IMG/VR virus record: IMGVR_UViG_3300045136_000373
Location: 1-51,689 of that record
Reading direction: 5' to 3' (one strand)
Source of the DNA: a virus
Length of the DNA: 51,689 nt
Below the pieces are notes generated by a model. That model was not told where the DNA came from, searched no databases, and saw only the letters and a list, made by a program, of their open reading frames with translations. Positions within the stretch are counted from its first letter, which is position 1. Every line of letters starts with the position of its first letter. The translations under genes and the position numbers were made by a program. Below are positions 15,669 through 23,544 of the stretch, piece by piece.

Positions 15669-15798
15669 TCAATTTTCAAAAATTTCTGCTGCCAATTCAA
15701 TTTCTTCTTTCGGGCCCACGTTCCAACTCACACCATCAAATGATGCCACATAATGACTAGGCTGCCCGTAGAGACGACCAGTCCTCTTCCACTTTCAT
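15669..15798 (-). pseudogene. Small gene with an apparent frameshift
   Basis: An ATG at 15798 with a perfect AAGGAGG 6 nt upstream opens only 13 codons before TAG (15757-15759). The next frame stays open from just after that ATG to TGA at 15669 and reads RTGRLYGQPSHYVASFDGVS, then WNVGPKEEIELAAEIFEN, a good protein-like sequence with no start codon of its own. One missing or extra base near codons 2-5 would join them into a protein of about 42 residues. It could be a broken gene, a programmed shift or a sequencing error. Confidence 0.45.
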
Positions 15799-15826
15799 AT
15801 TATACCTCCTTCACACAAAAAAATTT

Positions 15827-15915
15827 TGGTGCGGACGGTGGGACTTGAACCCACACGGCCATTTGTGGCCAGCGGATTTTGAGTCCGCTGCGTCTGCCAA
15901 TTCCGCCACGTCCGC
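15827..15915 (-). tRNA. tRNA-Leu (anticodon CAA)
   Basis: 89 nt with encoded CCA. 7-bp acceptor stem GCGGACG/CGTCCGC, anticodon loop CTCAAAA giving CAA, long variable arm closed by TGGCCA/TGGCCG-type pairs, and a normal TTCAAGT T-loop. Decodes UUG. One nucleotide separates it from tRNA-Asn upstream, so both come from one transcript. Confidence 0.95.
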
Positions 15916-15916
15916 A

Positions 15917-15992
15917 TGGCTCCGGGGGCAGGGCACGATCCTGCAACCTTCCGGTTAACAGCCGGATGCTCTACCAATTGAGCTACCCCGGA
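15917..15992 (-). tRNA. tRNA-Asn (anticodon GTT) with unusual T-loop
   Basis: 76 nt with encoded CCA. Acceptor TCCGGGG/CCCCGGA, D-stem GCTC/GAGC, anticodon stem TCCGG/CCGGA with loop CTGTTAA. The T-loop is ATCGTGC rather than TTCRANY: positions 54 and 58 are A and T, the reverse of the usual T and A. Stems are all intact, so the molecule is likely real. Confidence 0.9.
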
Positions 15993-15997
15993 TAAAT

Positions 15998-16222
15998 TTA
16001 AGAATCATAATATTCTTCAACTTCGTCCATCAATTTTCCGCTCAACCGGGAAATCAATTCAAATTCCCGATATTGTTCCGGTTCATCTTTTTTCAAAATC
16101 TCTAGCGCTTCATTAACAGTTAAAAATTTGCTTGTTTGTGGATCAAAGACAATTTTATTGTCCGGACGATTTCTATGAATTTCAAACCCATTAATTTCAA
16201 GAAAATCAATATCTCTCACCAC
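15998..16222 (-). CDS. Small unknown protein
   Basis: 74 residues starting at GTG (16222) with GAGGAGG upstream. Contains FEIHRNRPDNKIVFDPQTSK then a helical EALEILKKDEPEQYREFELI. No recognised family. It lies 9 nt after the basic protein at 16232-16522 and just before the tRNA pair, so these share a minus-strand transcript from the promoter at 17617. Confidence 0.6.
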   Translation of the reverse strand: MVRDIDFLEINGFEIHRNRPDNKIVFDPQTSKFLTVNEALEILKKDEPEQYREFELISRLSGKLMDEVEEYYDS

Positions 16223-16231
16223 AATTCCTCC

Positions 16232-16522
16232 TCAAAACCAGATCCAACGAAGATTCCGTTTGGCAACAGGCAAAATGGGATCTTCCTCCCCGTGCGCCAA
16301 CTGAGACCGAAGAGCCTGATTCATCTTGGCTCTGGCCTTACGATTCAGCTTCTTGCGAAAATGTGCCGGAGGCTGATCTTTCATAAATTTGTCGCTCATA
16401 ACATGAGCAACATAGCTTTCGTAGGTGTGGATATTCTCACACCACATCGGAAATTCGGTTTTCGTCTCGTAAAACTCCTTACGAGACATGATGTTAGGAT
16501 TGTTGCGCTTGGTTCGTGCCAT
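16232..16522 (-). CDS. Small basic unknown protein
   Basis: 96 residues, strongly basic: MARTKRNNPN start, HFRKKLNRKARAKMNQALR in the C-terminal half, ending KRNLRWIWF. Possible nucleic-acid binder, by charge only. It starts 8 nt after the AT-hook protein gene and shares its higher G+C. No family recognised. Confidence 0.65.
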   Translation of the reverse strand: MARTKRNNPNIMSRKEFYETKTEFPMWCENIHTYESYVAHVMSDKFMKDQPPAHFRKKLNRKARAKMNQALRSQLAHGEEDPILPVAKRNLRWIWF

Positions 16523-16530
16523 GTTAGTAT

Positions 16531-17610
16531 TTAGTATACTTTCAAGATTATTTTGTTATTTAACAAACCCGTGGCCCGCTGTGGGCGGACTTTCAAATTT
16601 TCAAAAATTTTAAAAGCCGTCTGTTTGTACGCCGCAAGAAACTGCTTGAAAAATTCCTGCGGCTTGCGAATTTTTCTCTTTTGTGTCCGTTTCTGATCCC
16701 AGTTTACTACCGATGACCCACGAATGTCAAGAGTTTCTCCTTGTTTTGCATGAAAAATTGTGAGATTCCTATACTTAGCATCCCACACGACAGCAGCTTC
16801 AGCGCCAATGATTTTAGTTGCTGGCAACCCCTTGAGACCAAAAGACTTATCTTCAAGCTCAATTTTGACTTTTTTGACCACTTTTTCGGGGTCGCGCTGT
16901 CTCTTTTTCCGGACAACACGCTGCTTTCGCGGTTTTTTGGTGGTCAGAATTTGTTGCAAAAACTCACAATAACGGAGTTTCTGGGAACGAGTCATGAATC
17001 CATACGGATCATCGGCTTCGGAAAATGAAAGTTTCACATCATCCAGCCGACGCTGAATTTTCTCTCGGATCTTCGCCAAATGCTCGTAGGATGGACGGAA
17101 ACTCTTCAACCACTCCTCCATAGAGAATGTAGATTTACAGCCGTTTTGGAGGAAACGGTCGGTTTCCTGTTCCAATGATTCCCAGAGTTCTGCTAGCCGA
17201 AAATCAACGGTTGGTTCAGAAGAAGAAGTCGTTTTGTTAAAAGATTTTCCGGCCTTTTCAGCCTTTTCTTCAAATTTAGAAAATTTTAATTTGAAATTTT
17301 CCAGTTTCTCCTGAATGTAGGGGTCATTCAGGAGACCTCGTTCCGCAATGCGGGCAATGGCTCCCGCTACAGTGAATGACGTGGCGGGGACATGAGGATA
17401 TTTGACTCCGACGACTCGCTCAAAAGCAGCTTTGAGCGAGTCGGGGTCTTCTTTCTTATAGTATGCGAGGGAGGGCTGAATGTCGGTTGACGATTGAATC
17501 GTCATCGGTAAAGACGGTTCACTTTTCTTTTGCTTAGAAATGATCTCCCGTCCCTTGTCTTTGAGACGCGGCCTTCCTCTCCGTTTGGGGGATGCCATTT
17601 GGTCATGCAT
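16531..17610 (-). CDS. AT-hook-containing protein, leaderless start
   Basis: 359 residues from ATG 17610, or 355 from an in-frame ATG at 17598. The N-terminal KRRGRPRLKDKG is an AT-hook, the GRP core that binds the minor groove of AT-rich DNA. The middle is helical (residues 100-240) and residues 225-245 are very basic (KKPRKQRVVRKKRQ). The C-terminus AEAAVVWDAKYRNLTIFHAK is a beta segment of unknown type. Its promoter leaves 6 nt before ATG 17610 and neither start has a Shine-Dalgarno site. Possibly an early DNA-binding protein acting on host or phage DNA; this is inference. Confidence 0.75.
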   Translation of the reverse strand: MHDQMASPKRRGRPRLKDKGREIISKQKKSEPSLPMTIQSSTDIQPSLAYYKKEDPDSLKAAFERVVGVKYPHVPATSFTVAGAIARIAERGLLNDPYIQEKLENFKLKFSKFEEKAEKAGKSFNKTTSSSEPTVDFRLAELWESLEQETDRFLQNGCKSTFSMEEWLKSFRPSYEHLAKIREKIQRRLDDVKLSFSEADDPYGFMTRSQKLRYCEFLQQILTTKKPRKQRVVRKKRQRDPEKVVKKVKIELEDKSFGLKGLPATKIIGAEAAVVWDAKYRNLTIFHAKQGETLDIRGSSVVNWDQKRTQKRKIRKPQEFFKQFLAAYKQTAFKIFENLKVRPQRATGLLNNKIILKVY

Positions 17611-17616
17611 GATTCT

Positions 17617-17645
17617 ATGATAGCAGACAGATGGTCTTCTGTCAA
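17617..17645 (-). promoter_or_regulatory. Sigma70 promoter for leaderless AT-hook gene
   Basis: TTGACA (17640-17645), N17, TATCAT (17617-17622), AGAATC, ATG. Nearly identical downstream sequence to the cassette at 14029. Divergent from the tRNA promoter at 17683, from which it is separated by 37 nt. Confidence 0.85.
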
Positions 17646-17682
17646 GCTTTTTCTAACTTTCAAAAAAAAATTATCCACCCTC

Positions 17683-17711
17683 TTGACAACAGCAGATGAT
17701 TGTGCTATTCT
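17683..17711 (+). promoter_or_regulatory. Sigma70 promoter for tRNA
   Basis: TTGACA (17683-17688), N17, TATTCT (17706-17711). The tRNA begins 6 nt after the -10, so the expected transcription start coincides with tRNA position 1, the same geometry as the leaderless protein genes. Confidence 0.75.
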
Positions 17712-17717
17712 GAAGTT

Positions 17718-17815
17718 GCTCCCGTAGCTCAAAGGTAGAGCACCCGACTTATAACCGGGCAGAGCGGCCTCCAGATTAGAGGCTGGTGTGGGTTCAAGTC
17801 CCGCCGGGAGTACCA
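17718..17815 (+). tRNA. tRNA with TAT anticodon and long variable arm (Ile-like anticodon)
   Basis: 98 nt with encoded CCA. Acceptor GCTCCCG/CGGGAGT (G-T at the end), D-stem GCTC/GAGC, anticodon stem CCCGA/CCGGG with an A-C mismatch at its base of the loop, loop CTTATAA giving TAT, T-arm GTGGG-TTCAAGT-CCCGC. Between the anticodon and T stems lie 28 nt that fold into a 7-bp hairpin with a 7-nt loop. TAT would read AUA (Ile), but Ile tRNAs normally have a short variable loop. The identity is therefore uncertain; class II tRNAs are Leu, Ser and Tyr. Confidence 0.85.
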
Positions 17816-17834
17816 GGTTTAAAAGAAATAGAAT

Positions 17835-18233
17835 ATGAAGCCCAAGCTCATGTTTGAAGTACTTTGTGACGCATACCTTCGCTTTTACTCTCACTTAGCT
17901 CCCGTGGAACACCGGGAGTTTGTGAGAGAACTTTATCAATTCTGCAAAAAAGTGCTTAAAGCATTTCCATACCACGAATTGGCGCGGTTGAATTTTGCGT
18001 ACCACAAAAACGACGGGGGATGGTATGGATTTGAACGAAAAGAACACAAAAAGGTGGTGGAAATTTACGAAATCGTGACGTGGTTCACGATTGAGAGGTG
18101 TCACGAACTGGACACCGAAAATGCTAATCAAAAGTTCATTTTCACAGAACAGGATCGTAAGATTCTGCGTCGTGTGAAGCAGTTGCAGCCCTTTGTTGAA
18201 AAGTGGATTGAAAACGCAGACATTTATGACTAA
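17835..18233 (+). CDS. Unknown early protein
   Basis: 132 residues. Mainly helical, with aromatic-rich segments (MFEVLCDAYLRFYSHLAPVE, NDGGWYGFERKEHKK) and a C-terminal QDRKILRRVKQLQPFVEKWI. No family recognised. It starts 19 nt after the tRNA and likely shares its transcript. Its last 8 nt overlap the RlaP-like gene. Confidence 0.7.
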   Translation: MKPKLMFEVLCDAYLRFYSHLAPVEHREFVRELYQFCKKVLKAFPYHELARLNFAYHKNDGGWYGFERKEHKKVVEIYEIVTWFTIERCHELDTENANQKFIFTEQDRKILRRVKQLQPFVEKWIENADIYD

Positions 18234-18948
18234 ACACATTCTTCAAGCGACCGTAGGCTCAACAGCCTACGGTCTTTCTACATCCACATCTGATGTGGAT
18301 TACATGGGCATTGTTGTCCCGCCGATTGATTATTATATCGGAATCAAAACATTCGGTTGGGGCAGCGGAACCAAAGTAGAAAAAAAGGAGAACGAAGAGT
18401 ATACATTTTACGAATTGAAAAAATTCATTTCTCTTGCCATTGGGTTCAACCCAAACGTAATCCCATTGCTTTTTTTGAAAGAAGAATTTTATAACATTAT
18501 AACTCCAGAAGGCAAGATGCTTTTGGATTGCCGTGATGCATTTCTTTCAAAAAATGCAATCAAAACCCTGCTTGGATATGCTGGCGGACAGAAAGACCGC
18601 ATTTTCCACGAGAATACTGGAAAACTTGGAGAAAAGCGTAAGCAACTTGTAGAAAAATTTGGATATGACACCAAATACGCCATGCACACACTTCGCATCT
18701 TGAACATGGCAAAGGAGTTTTTTGAAACCGGGAAATTGAATGTTTTCCGGGAAAATGAAGCTGAACGGAAGTTTCTAATTTCTGTAAAAGAAGGAAAATA
18801 TTCTCTGGAAGAATGGTTTCGGTTTTATTTTGATACACTGGATACGGTTCATGCAGCTTCAGCCTATGCCAATCTTCCAGAAGAGCCAGACTACGAGAAA
18901 ATTAATGAAATTTGCATGAATATTATTTTTTCATGTACGAATAAATAG
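18226..18948 (+). CDS. RlaP-like nucleotidyltransferase (Pol beta superfamily)
   Basis: 240 residues from ATG 18226, overlapping the upstream stop by 8 nt. The N-terminus GSTAYGLSTSTSDVDYMGIV has the GS...D-x-D nucleotidyltransferase signature (Asp pair at DVDYMG). Then FYELKKFISLAIGFNPN and an AYxGGQKDRI-like helix, as in the YcgL/RlaP family. Family knowledge: RlaP (RNA-ligase-associated protein) is linked to RNA repair. An RNA ligase lies 3 kb away and Thg1 elsewhere in the window. A plain antitoxin-type nucleotidyltransferase is less likely. Confidence 0.85.
   Translation: MTKHILQATVGSTAYGLSTSTSDVDYMGIVVPPIDYYIGIKTFGWGSGTKVEKKENEEYTFYELKKFISLAIGFNPNVIPLLFLKEEFYNIITPEGKMLLDCRDAFLSKNAIKTLLGYAGGQKDRIFHENTGKLGEKRKQLVEKFGYDTKYAMHTLRILNMAKEFFETGKLNVFRENEAERKFLISVKEGKYSLEEWFRFYFDTLDTVHAASAYANLPEEPDYEKINEICMNIIFSCTNK
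18940..18947 (+). promoter_or_regulatory. T4-like late promoter, AATAAATA
   Basis: AATAAATAG at the very end of the RlaP-like gene, 20 nt before the ATG of the small basic gene at 18968. An RNA starting 6-7 nt downstream would begin at about the first base of the 18953-18967 stem. Confidence 0.45.
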
Positions 18949-18952
18949 AGTT

Positions 18953-19038
18953 TGAGGTAGACGGATCATGGCACCCTTCTCCAACCAAAAGAATACAATT
19001 AAACTAGAAGCGCATAGGCCGAAGATCCGTCTACCTCA
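18953..19038 (+). repeat. 15-bp perfect inverted repeat around a start codon
   Basis: TGAGGTAGACGGATC at 18953-18967 pairs perfectly with 19024-19038, leaving a 56-nt loop. The left arm contains the GAGG ribosome site and abuts the ATG at 18968. In RNA the stem would hide the ribosome site, so this is a candidate translational switch. Confidence 0.8.
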
Positions 19039-19135
19039 TCATCCACAGCGTAAGTTCCAGCTAGTCAAAGAGTTACGGAAGAAGACCATCCGGCAAGGCA
19101 AAAAAATTAAGAACTTTAACGAATCTGACTATTGA
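18968..19135 (+). CDS. Small basic protein
   Basis: 55 residues, starting MAPFSNQKNTIKLEAHRPKI and ending KKIKNFNESDY, with many Lys and Arg in the second half (KELRKKTIRQGKKIK). Possible nucleic-acid binder. Its ribosome site GAGG sits inside a 15-bp inverted repeat, and its stop overlaps the -35 of the next promoter. No family recognised. Confidence 0.6.
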   Translation: MAPFSNQKNTIKLEAHRPKIRLPHHPQRKFQLVKELRKKTIRQGKKIKNFNESDY

Positions 19136-19160
19136 CAATCCCTCCCCATCCTGCTATCAT
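19132..19160 (+). promoter_or_regulatory. Sigma70 promoter for leaderless gene at 19167
   Basis: TTGACA (19132-19137), N17, TATCAT (19155-19160), TGAATT, ATG at 19167. Third copy of the same cassette, here on the plus strand. Confidence 0.85.
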
Positions 19161-19166
19161 TGAATT

Positions 19167-19814
19167 ATGACCAACTCAAAGGTTGGGACAAACACAGAGC
19201 TGCTCAGCAAAATCTCCATGCTGAGTAAAGGTGAGGCAGTGTCTTTTTCCGCTGAAGAGGCGGAAACAATTATTTCTTTCTTTTTGATGGATAAAAATTC
19301 ATCCACCCTTCGCGAAATGGTTACTCTCGCGGAGTGTGGTTATAGTCAGAACCCAGAAAAACTGGGTTATGATGGCTGGAGCGAGGATGGACGAAAGTTT
19401 GAAGTAAAGCCGAAGAACATTTCGGCAGGCTCCAATAAAAAACTGGACGGAGGCGGCAATTTCTCTGATTTTACATGGGAACGGTACGACAAATACCTCT
19501 CCGATAACGTATATATGCTCTGTTCTGGGTTCGTTGATGGTAAGCTGGCATACATTATTGAGTTTCCGTTTTCCTCCCTGAAAAAACGGATTGAGGCTTG
19601 TCTTGAGAAACAGTTCCCGAATCGGGAACGTAAAGCAGGAACGTATGCGCGTTCCATTACATTCAGCTTTTCCCATTACAAAAACGGGGAAGTTGATGTT
19701 AAATATTGCGATTTCAATCTGGTCAACGAGCAAACCGTGTGTTCTGAAATTTTGAATTTTTTCAAATTAACCAATCTTCAAAGCAATCAAGCCAGTTGCA
19801 TGATTTCCACTTGA
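19167..19814 (+). CDS. PD-(D/E)xK-like nuclease candidate, leaderless
   Basis: 215 residues. Residues about 66-80, GYDGWSEDGRKFEVKPKN, fit the D-x(n)-E-x-K core of restriction-type nucleases. The rest, GGGNFSDFTWERYDKY and a CSGFVDGKLAYIIEFPF strand, is consistent with an alpha/beta restriction fold. No family is recognised with certainty. The last 16 codons (19767-19814) lie on DNA that on the other strand is the end of a fibre gene fragment, so the C-terminus was probably acquired by insertion. Leaderless from a strong promoter. Could be a free-standing homing-type or anti-host nuclease. Confidence 0.65.
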   Translation: MTNSKVGTNTELLSKISMLSKGEAVSFSAEEAETIISFFLMDKNSSTLREMVTLAECGYSQNPEKLGYDGWSEDGRKFEVKPKNISAGSNKKLDGGGNFSDFTWERYDKYLSDNVYMLCSGFVDGKLAYIIEFPFSSLKKRIEACLEKQFPNRERKAGTYARSITFSFSHYKNGEVDVKYCDFNLVNEQTVCSEILNFFKLTNLQSNQASCMIST

Positions 19815-19973
19815 GTTTACTGGGGTTGCGGCTTTTAACAAAGATGAAGTTGTACCAGCGTTTGTTGCGGCTTGCCCATAAATTGTTGTTGTTGATGAAA
19901 CAATAACAGTTGAACACGAAGCAAAAGTTCCGTTTGGATTTACTGATGGGTGATGTTTAAACTTGTTTTTCTG
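19767..19973 (-). pseudogene. Orphan tail-fibre tip fragment
   Basis: Minus-strand frame ending at TAA 19767-19769. Upstream it is closed by TGA at 19974-19976, so only about 68 codons remain and there is no plausible start. The sequence, with TTTIYGQAATNAGTTSSLLK and SSGNHATGLIALKIG, reads like a fibre C-terminus and has the codon use of the structural genes. The intact collagen-like fibre ends 400 nt away with a different tip. This is best seen as a displaced older tip, separated from its gene by the SleB-like gene. Confidence 0.7.
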
Positions 19974-20354
19974 TCATCATTGGTTCTTTCTACTCCGGTT
20001 CAACCACTAATGGACAGAAATATATCTTGTCTCAAAATATTATTATACAATGAAGCGCGATACGAATCAATAGAAGGAAAAATTGCTGTAATTAACGTTG
20101 TTCAAAACAGAGCAAAAGTATTTAACACAGACTTCTGTAATGTTATTTATCAAAGAAACCAATTTTTTGTAAAAAAAGAATTTAAACTGGAAAACAGATA
20201 TGATATAGAAATTGATGCTCTTTCCCGCCATTATTATATTTTACCAAATGTTGTTGGTCAATCTCTTTTTTTCAAAAGAAGAAAACATCCTTCTCGTTTC
20301 TTCAAAAAACTTAAAAAAATCAAAAAAATAGGAAATCATGAATTTTTTCAATAA
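19953..20354 (+). CDS. SleB-like cell wall hydrolase with signal peptide
   Basis: 133 residues from ATG 19953; a GTG one codon earlier is possible. N-terminal MFKLVFLSSLVLSTPVQP is a signal-peptide-like hydrophobic stretch. The core LYNEARYESIEGKIAVINVV with QNRAK and FCNVIYQRNQFF matches the SleB/Hydrolase_2 family (the Glu of NEAR is the catalytic position). The C-terminus RRKHPSRFFKKLKKIKKIG is very basic, so charge-driven binding to membranes or wall is possible. It lies plus-strand between minus-strand fibre sequences, ending 1 nt before the collagen fibre stop, as if inserted there. Confidence 0.75.
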   Translation: MFKLVFLSSLVLSTPVQPLMDRNISCLKILLYNEARYESIEGKIAVINVVQNRAKVFNTDFCNVIYQRNQFFVKKEFKLENRYDIEIDALSRHYYILPNVVGQSLFFKRRKHPSRFFKKLKKIKKIGNHEFFQ

Positions 20355-21722
<1,368 letters not shown>

Positions 21723-21728
21723 AAATTA

Positions 21729-22142
21729 CTAATATTTCTGAATTGGATAGATGCCTGATGCACCAACAGCACCTGTTGCTCCAACAAGTTTTTGTGTTGC
21801 AGCAGGATATGCTACAACAATTCCATCAATCAATTTGTAAATCTGATTATTTTCATTTTTTACAAAAAAATCAATTACATATCGTCCGCTTTTAATATTT
21901 AACGTTTCTTCCGCTGATAAAAATAGTTGAAACGTTCCTTGATTATATGGTAATAACTTGTTTACTTGTATTTGGTGTACATCTTTATTGTAATAATAAC
22001 TTCTTCTCATCCAACATTCGCCTGTAAATTCAGTAATATCCATAACCTGATTTGCATCATTGTAAAGAGTTACATTTACATAAAAATCTTGACCACAATA
22101 CAAATAAAGAAGAGAATATTCTGGTTTGTTTAGTTGTGCCAT
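21729..22142 (-). CDS. Virion protein, fibre-associated
   Basis: 137 residues. YLYCGQDFYVNVTLYND, CWMRRSYYYN and GRYVIDFFVKNE form a beta-sandwich-like domain, and the end KLVGATGAVGASGIYPIQKY carries a short collagen-like GATGA tail matching the fibre that follows. It probably anchors or caps the fibre. Late promoter at 22151. Confidence 0.7.
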   Translation of the reverse strand: MAQLNKPEYSLLYLYCGQDFYVNVTLYNDANQVMDITEFTGECWMRRSYYYNKDVHQIQVNKLLPYNQGTFQLFLSAEETLNIKSGRYVIDFFVKNENNQIYKLIDGIVVAYPAATQKLVGATGAVGASGIYPIQKY

Positions 22143-22150
22143 TTCTTTTC

Positions 22151-22158
22151 TATTTATT
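22151..22158 (-). promoter_or_regulatory. T4-like late promoter, AATAAATA
   Basis: Minus strand AATAAATAG, overlapping the last codons of gp15 and 8 nt before the ATG at 22142. It would drive the fibre-associated protein and the collagen-like fibre. Confidence 0.5.
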
Positions 22159-22912
22159 CACTTCTAGTAATCTTGATTGTCCAATTATCATCAACATTTG
22201 CGGTAATAGGATCAACCTCAACTGTTGTTGATGAAATTTTTTGACCATTACCCAAATCAAAGAAATTTGTTGTAGCACGTTTGATAACTTTAGCATTTGT
22301 AATTGGTGGAAATACCCAAGCATTTGCAGTAAAATTCATAGTCCACTGAATAATTCTATCTTCTTCAACTGCTCCTTCATAAGTGTCTTCTTTTGAGATA
22401 GATGTAAGTGTAATTGGAACATCTATTTTCATGTCAACATTTTCAATTGGGTTCATTGTAATTGCATAAAATGGACGAAAATAAGGTAAAATTTGTTCAA
22501 TAATCTGCAATCCATCATCCATATATTTTACAAAAATTCCAACTTCAAATTCAACATTATACGGAACAGGACGGAATTGTGATTTGAAAATATTTGGATT
22601 TGTACTCTTGAAAACATTTTTTACTAATTGTTGACTCATTCTTGTCGTATCGTAAGAAATGCCAATAACTTCATAACTCATTCTTGGTAAAGAAATTTTG
22701 ATTTCAGGCAAATTTTTATTTCTAGTTACTACCTGACTCTGAAGCATAGTAATAGTTTTGTCAGCAGATGCGTATGCCAACGGAACTTTGATTACCTTTT
22801 CTACTGTTCCATTATCTTTAATTTTTTGTATCTGTATGTTATTCAACAACTTACCAAATCCAATTACCAAATTCCGAATTGTTGAGAAATAAAATGGATT
22901 GTTTGTAAGCAT
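22154..22912 (-). CDS. 15: Tail sheath stabiliser gp15
   Basis: 252 residues (T4 gp15 272). Signature order matches T4: NPFYFSTIRNLV, IQIQK, KVPLAYASADKTITML, LPRMSYEVIGISYD, then FVKYMDDGLQIIEQILPYFR and the closing WTMNFTANAWVFPP. Family knowledge: gp15 closes the sheath at the head-proximal end. Start overlaps the gp14 stop by 1 nt, and gene order 13-14-15 is as in T4. Confidence 0.94.
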   Translation of the reverse strand: MLTNNPFYFSTIRNLVIGFGKLLNNIQIQKIKDNGTVEKVIKVPLAYASADKTITMLQSQVVTRNKNLPEIKISLPRMSYEVIGISYDTTRMSQQLVKNVFKSTNPNIFKSQFRPVPYNVEFEVGIFVKYMDDGLQIIEQILPYFRPFYAITMNPIENVDMKIDVPITLTSISKEDTYEGAVEEDRIIQWTMNFTANAWVFPPITNAKVIKRATTNFFDLGNGQKISSTTVEVDPITANVDDNWTIKITRSE

Positions 22913-23538
22913 TAGAGGTTTCTCTCAGAAAATGGATTTTTTTCACTAAAATCAATTAGGGGTTCTGCTTTTTGATCTATAATAGTATTTTTACCAAAAA
23001 TTTTGTTAACATCATCATCATAACGAGGTGCAATTGTATCAATTTCTGTATTAGTTTGAATATTTTCGTGTGAATATTTGAAGGTTTCGCAAACAAGCGT
23101 AAAATATTGTCTAGAACCCAAAGGAAACAAAGGATTTTTGTCATCAACCCATTTGATTTCAAAAAGATGCTTACTGACGGGGTAATACACTAAATCGCCT
23201 TCTTTTGGATAAGTTTCGCCGACAATCAAAAAGAATCTTTCTTTTGATACAATAAGTCTCATCTGGTCATTAAGATAAAAACCAAACTTTCCAATCATTT
23301 CACCTTCACCAGTAAATCCATCATAGTTTTCAATGTACATTTCTACTTTGTAATTTTTTGAAAATTCGCTAAGCGTATCCTCTTTGAAAATTTCATCAAG
23401 CTTGACTAATTTTCTTGGAATATAGACAAAATCAATTCCTGCAATTTGAATGGTTTCGTTGACAAGTTGTTGTAGTAATCTCTGTTCTGATTCTGTCCCA
23501 ATACCAAAACCGTGTTGAAAAAAGTGATTAGTTGGCAT
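22912..23538 (-). CDS. 14: Neck protein gp14
   Basis: 208 residues (T4 gp14 256). Shares HFFQHGFG..SEQRLLQQLV, ETIQIAGIDFVYIPRKLV, DEIFKEDTLSEF and EGDLVYYPVSKHLFEIKWVD with gp14. Joins head and tail with gp13. Followed directly by gp15. Confidence 0.93.
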   Translation of the reverse strand: MPTNHFFQHGFGIGTESEQRLLQQLVNETIQIAGIDFVYIPRKLVKLDEIFKEDTLSEFSKNYKVEMYIENYDGFTGEGEMIGKFGFYLNDQMRLIVSKERFFLIVGETYPKEGDLVYYPVSKHLFEIKWVDDKNPLFPLGSRQYFTLVCETFKYSHENIQTNTEIDTIAPRYDDDVNKIFGKNTIIDQKAEPLIDFSEKNPFSERNL

Positions 23539-23544
23539 TTGTTA

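Noticed and set aside
15795-15977. Minus-strand 60-codon frame over two tRNAs
   Set aside because: It is the tRNA-Leu and tRNA-Asn sequence read as protein.
17502-17894. Minus-strand 130-codon frame with a familiar GLEPTPASNLEAALPGYKSG stretch
   Set aside because: That peptide is the well-known antisense translation of a tRNA, here the one at 17718-17815.
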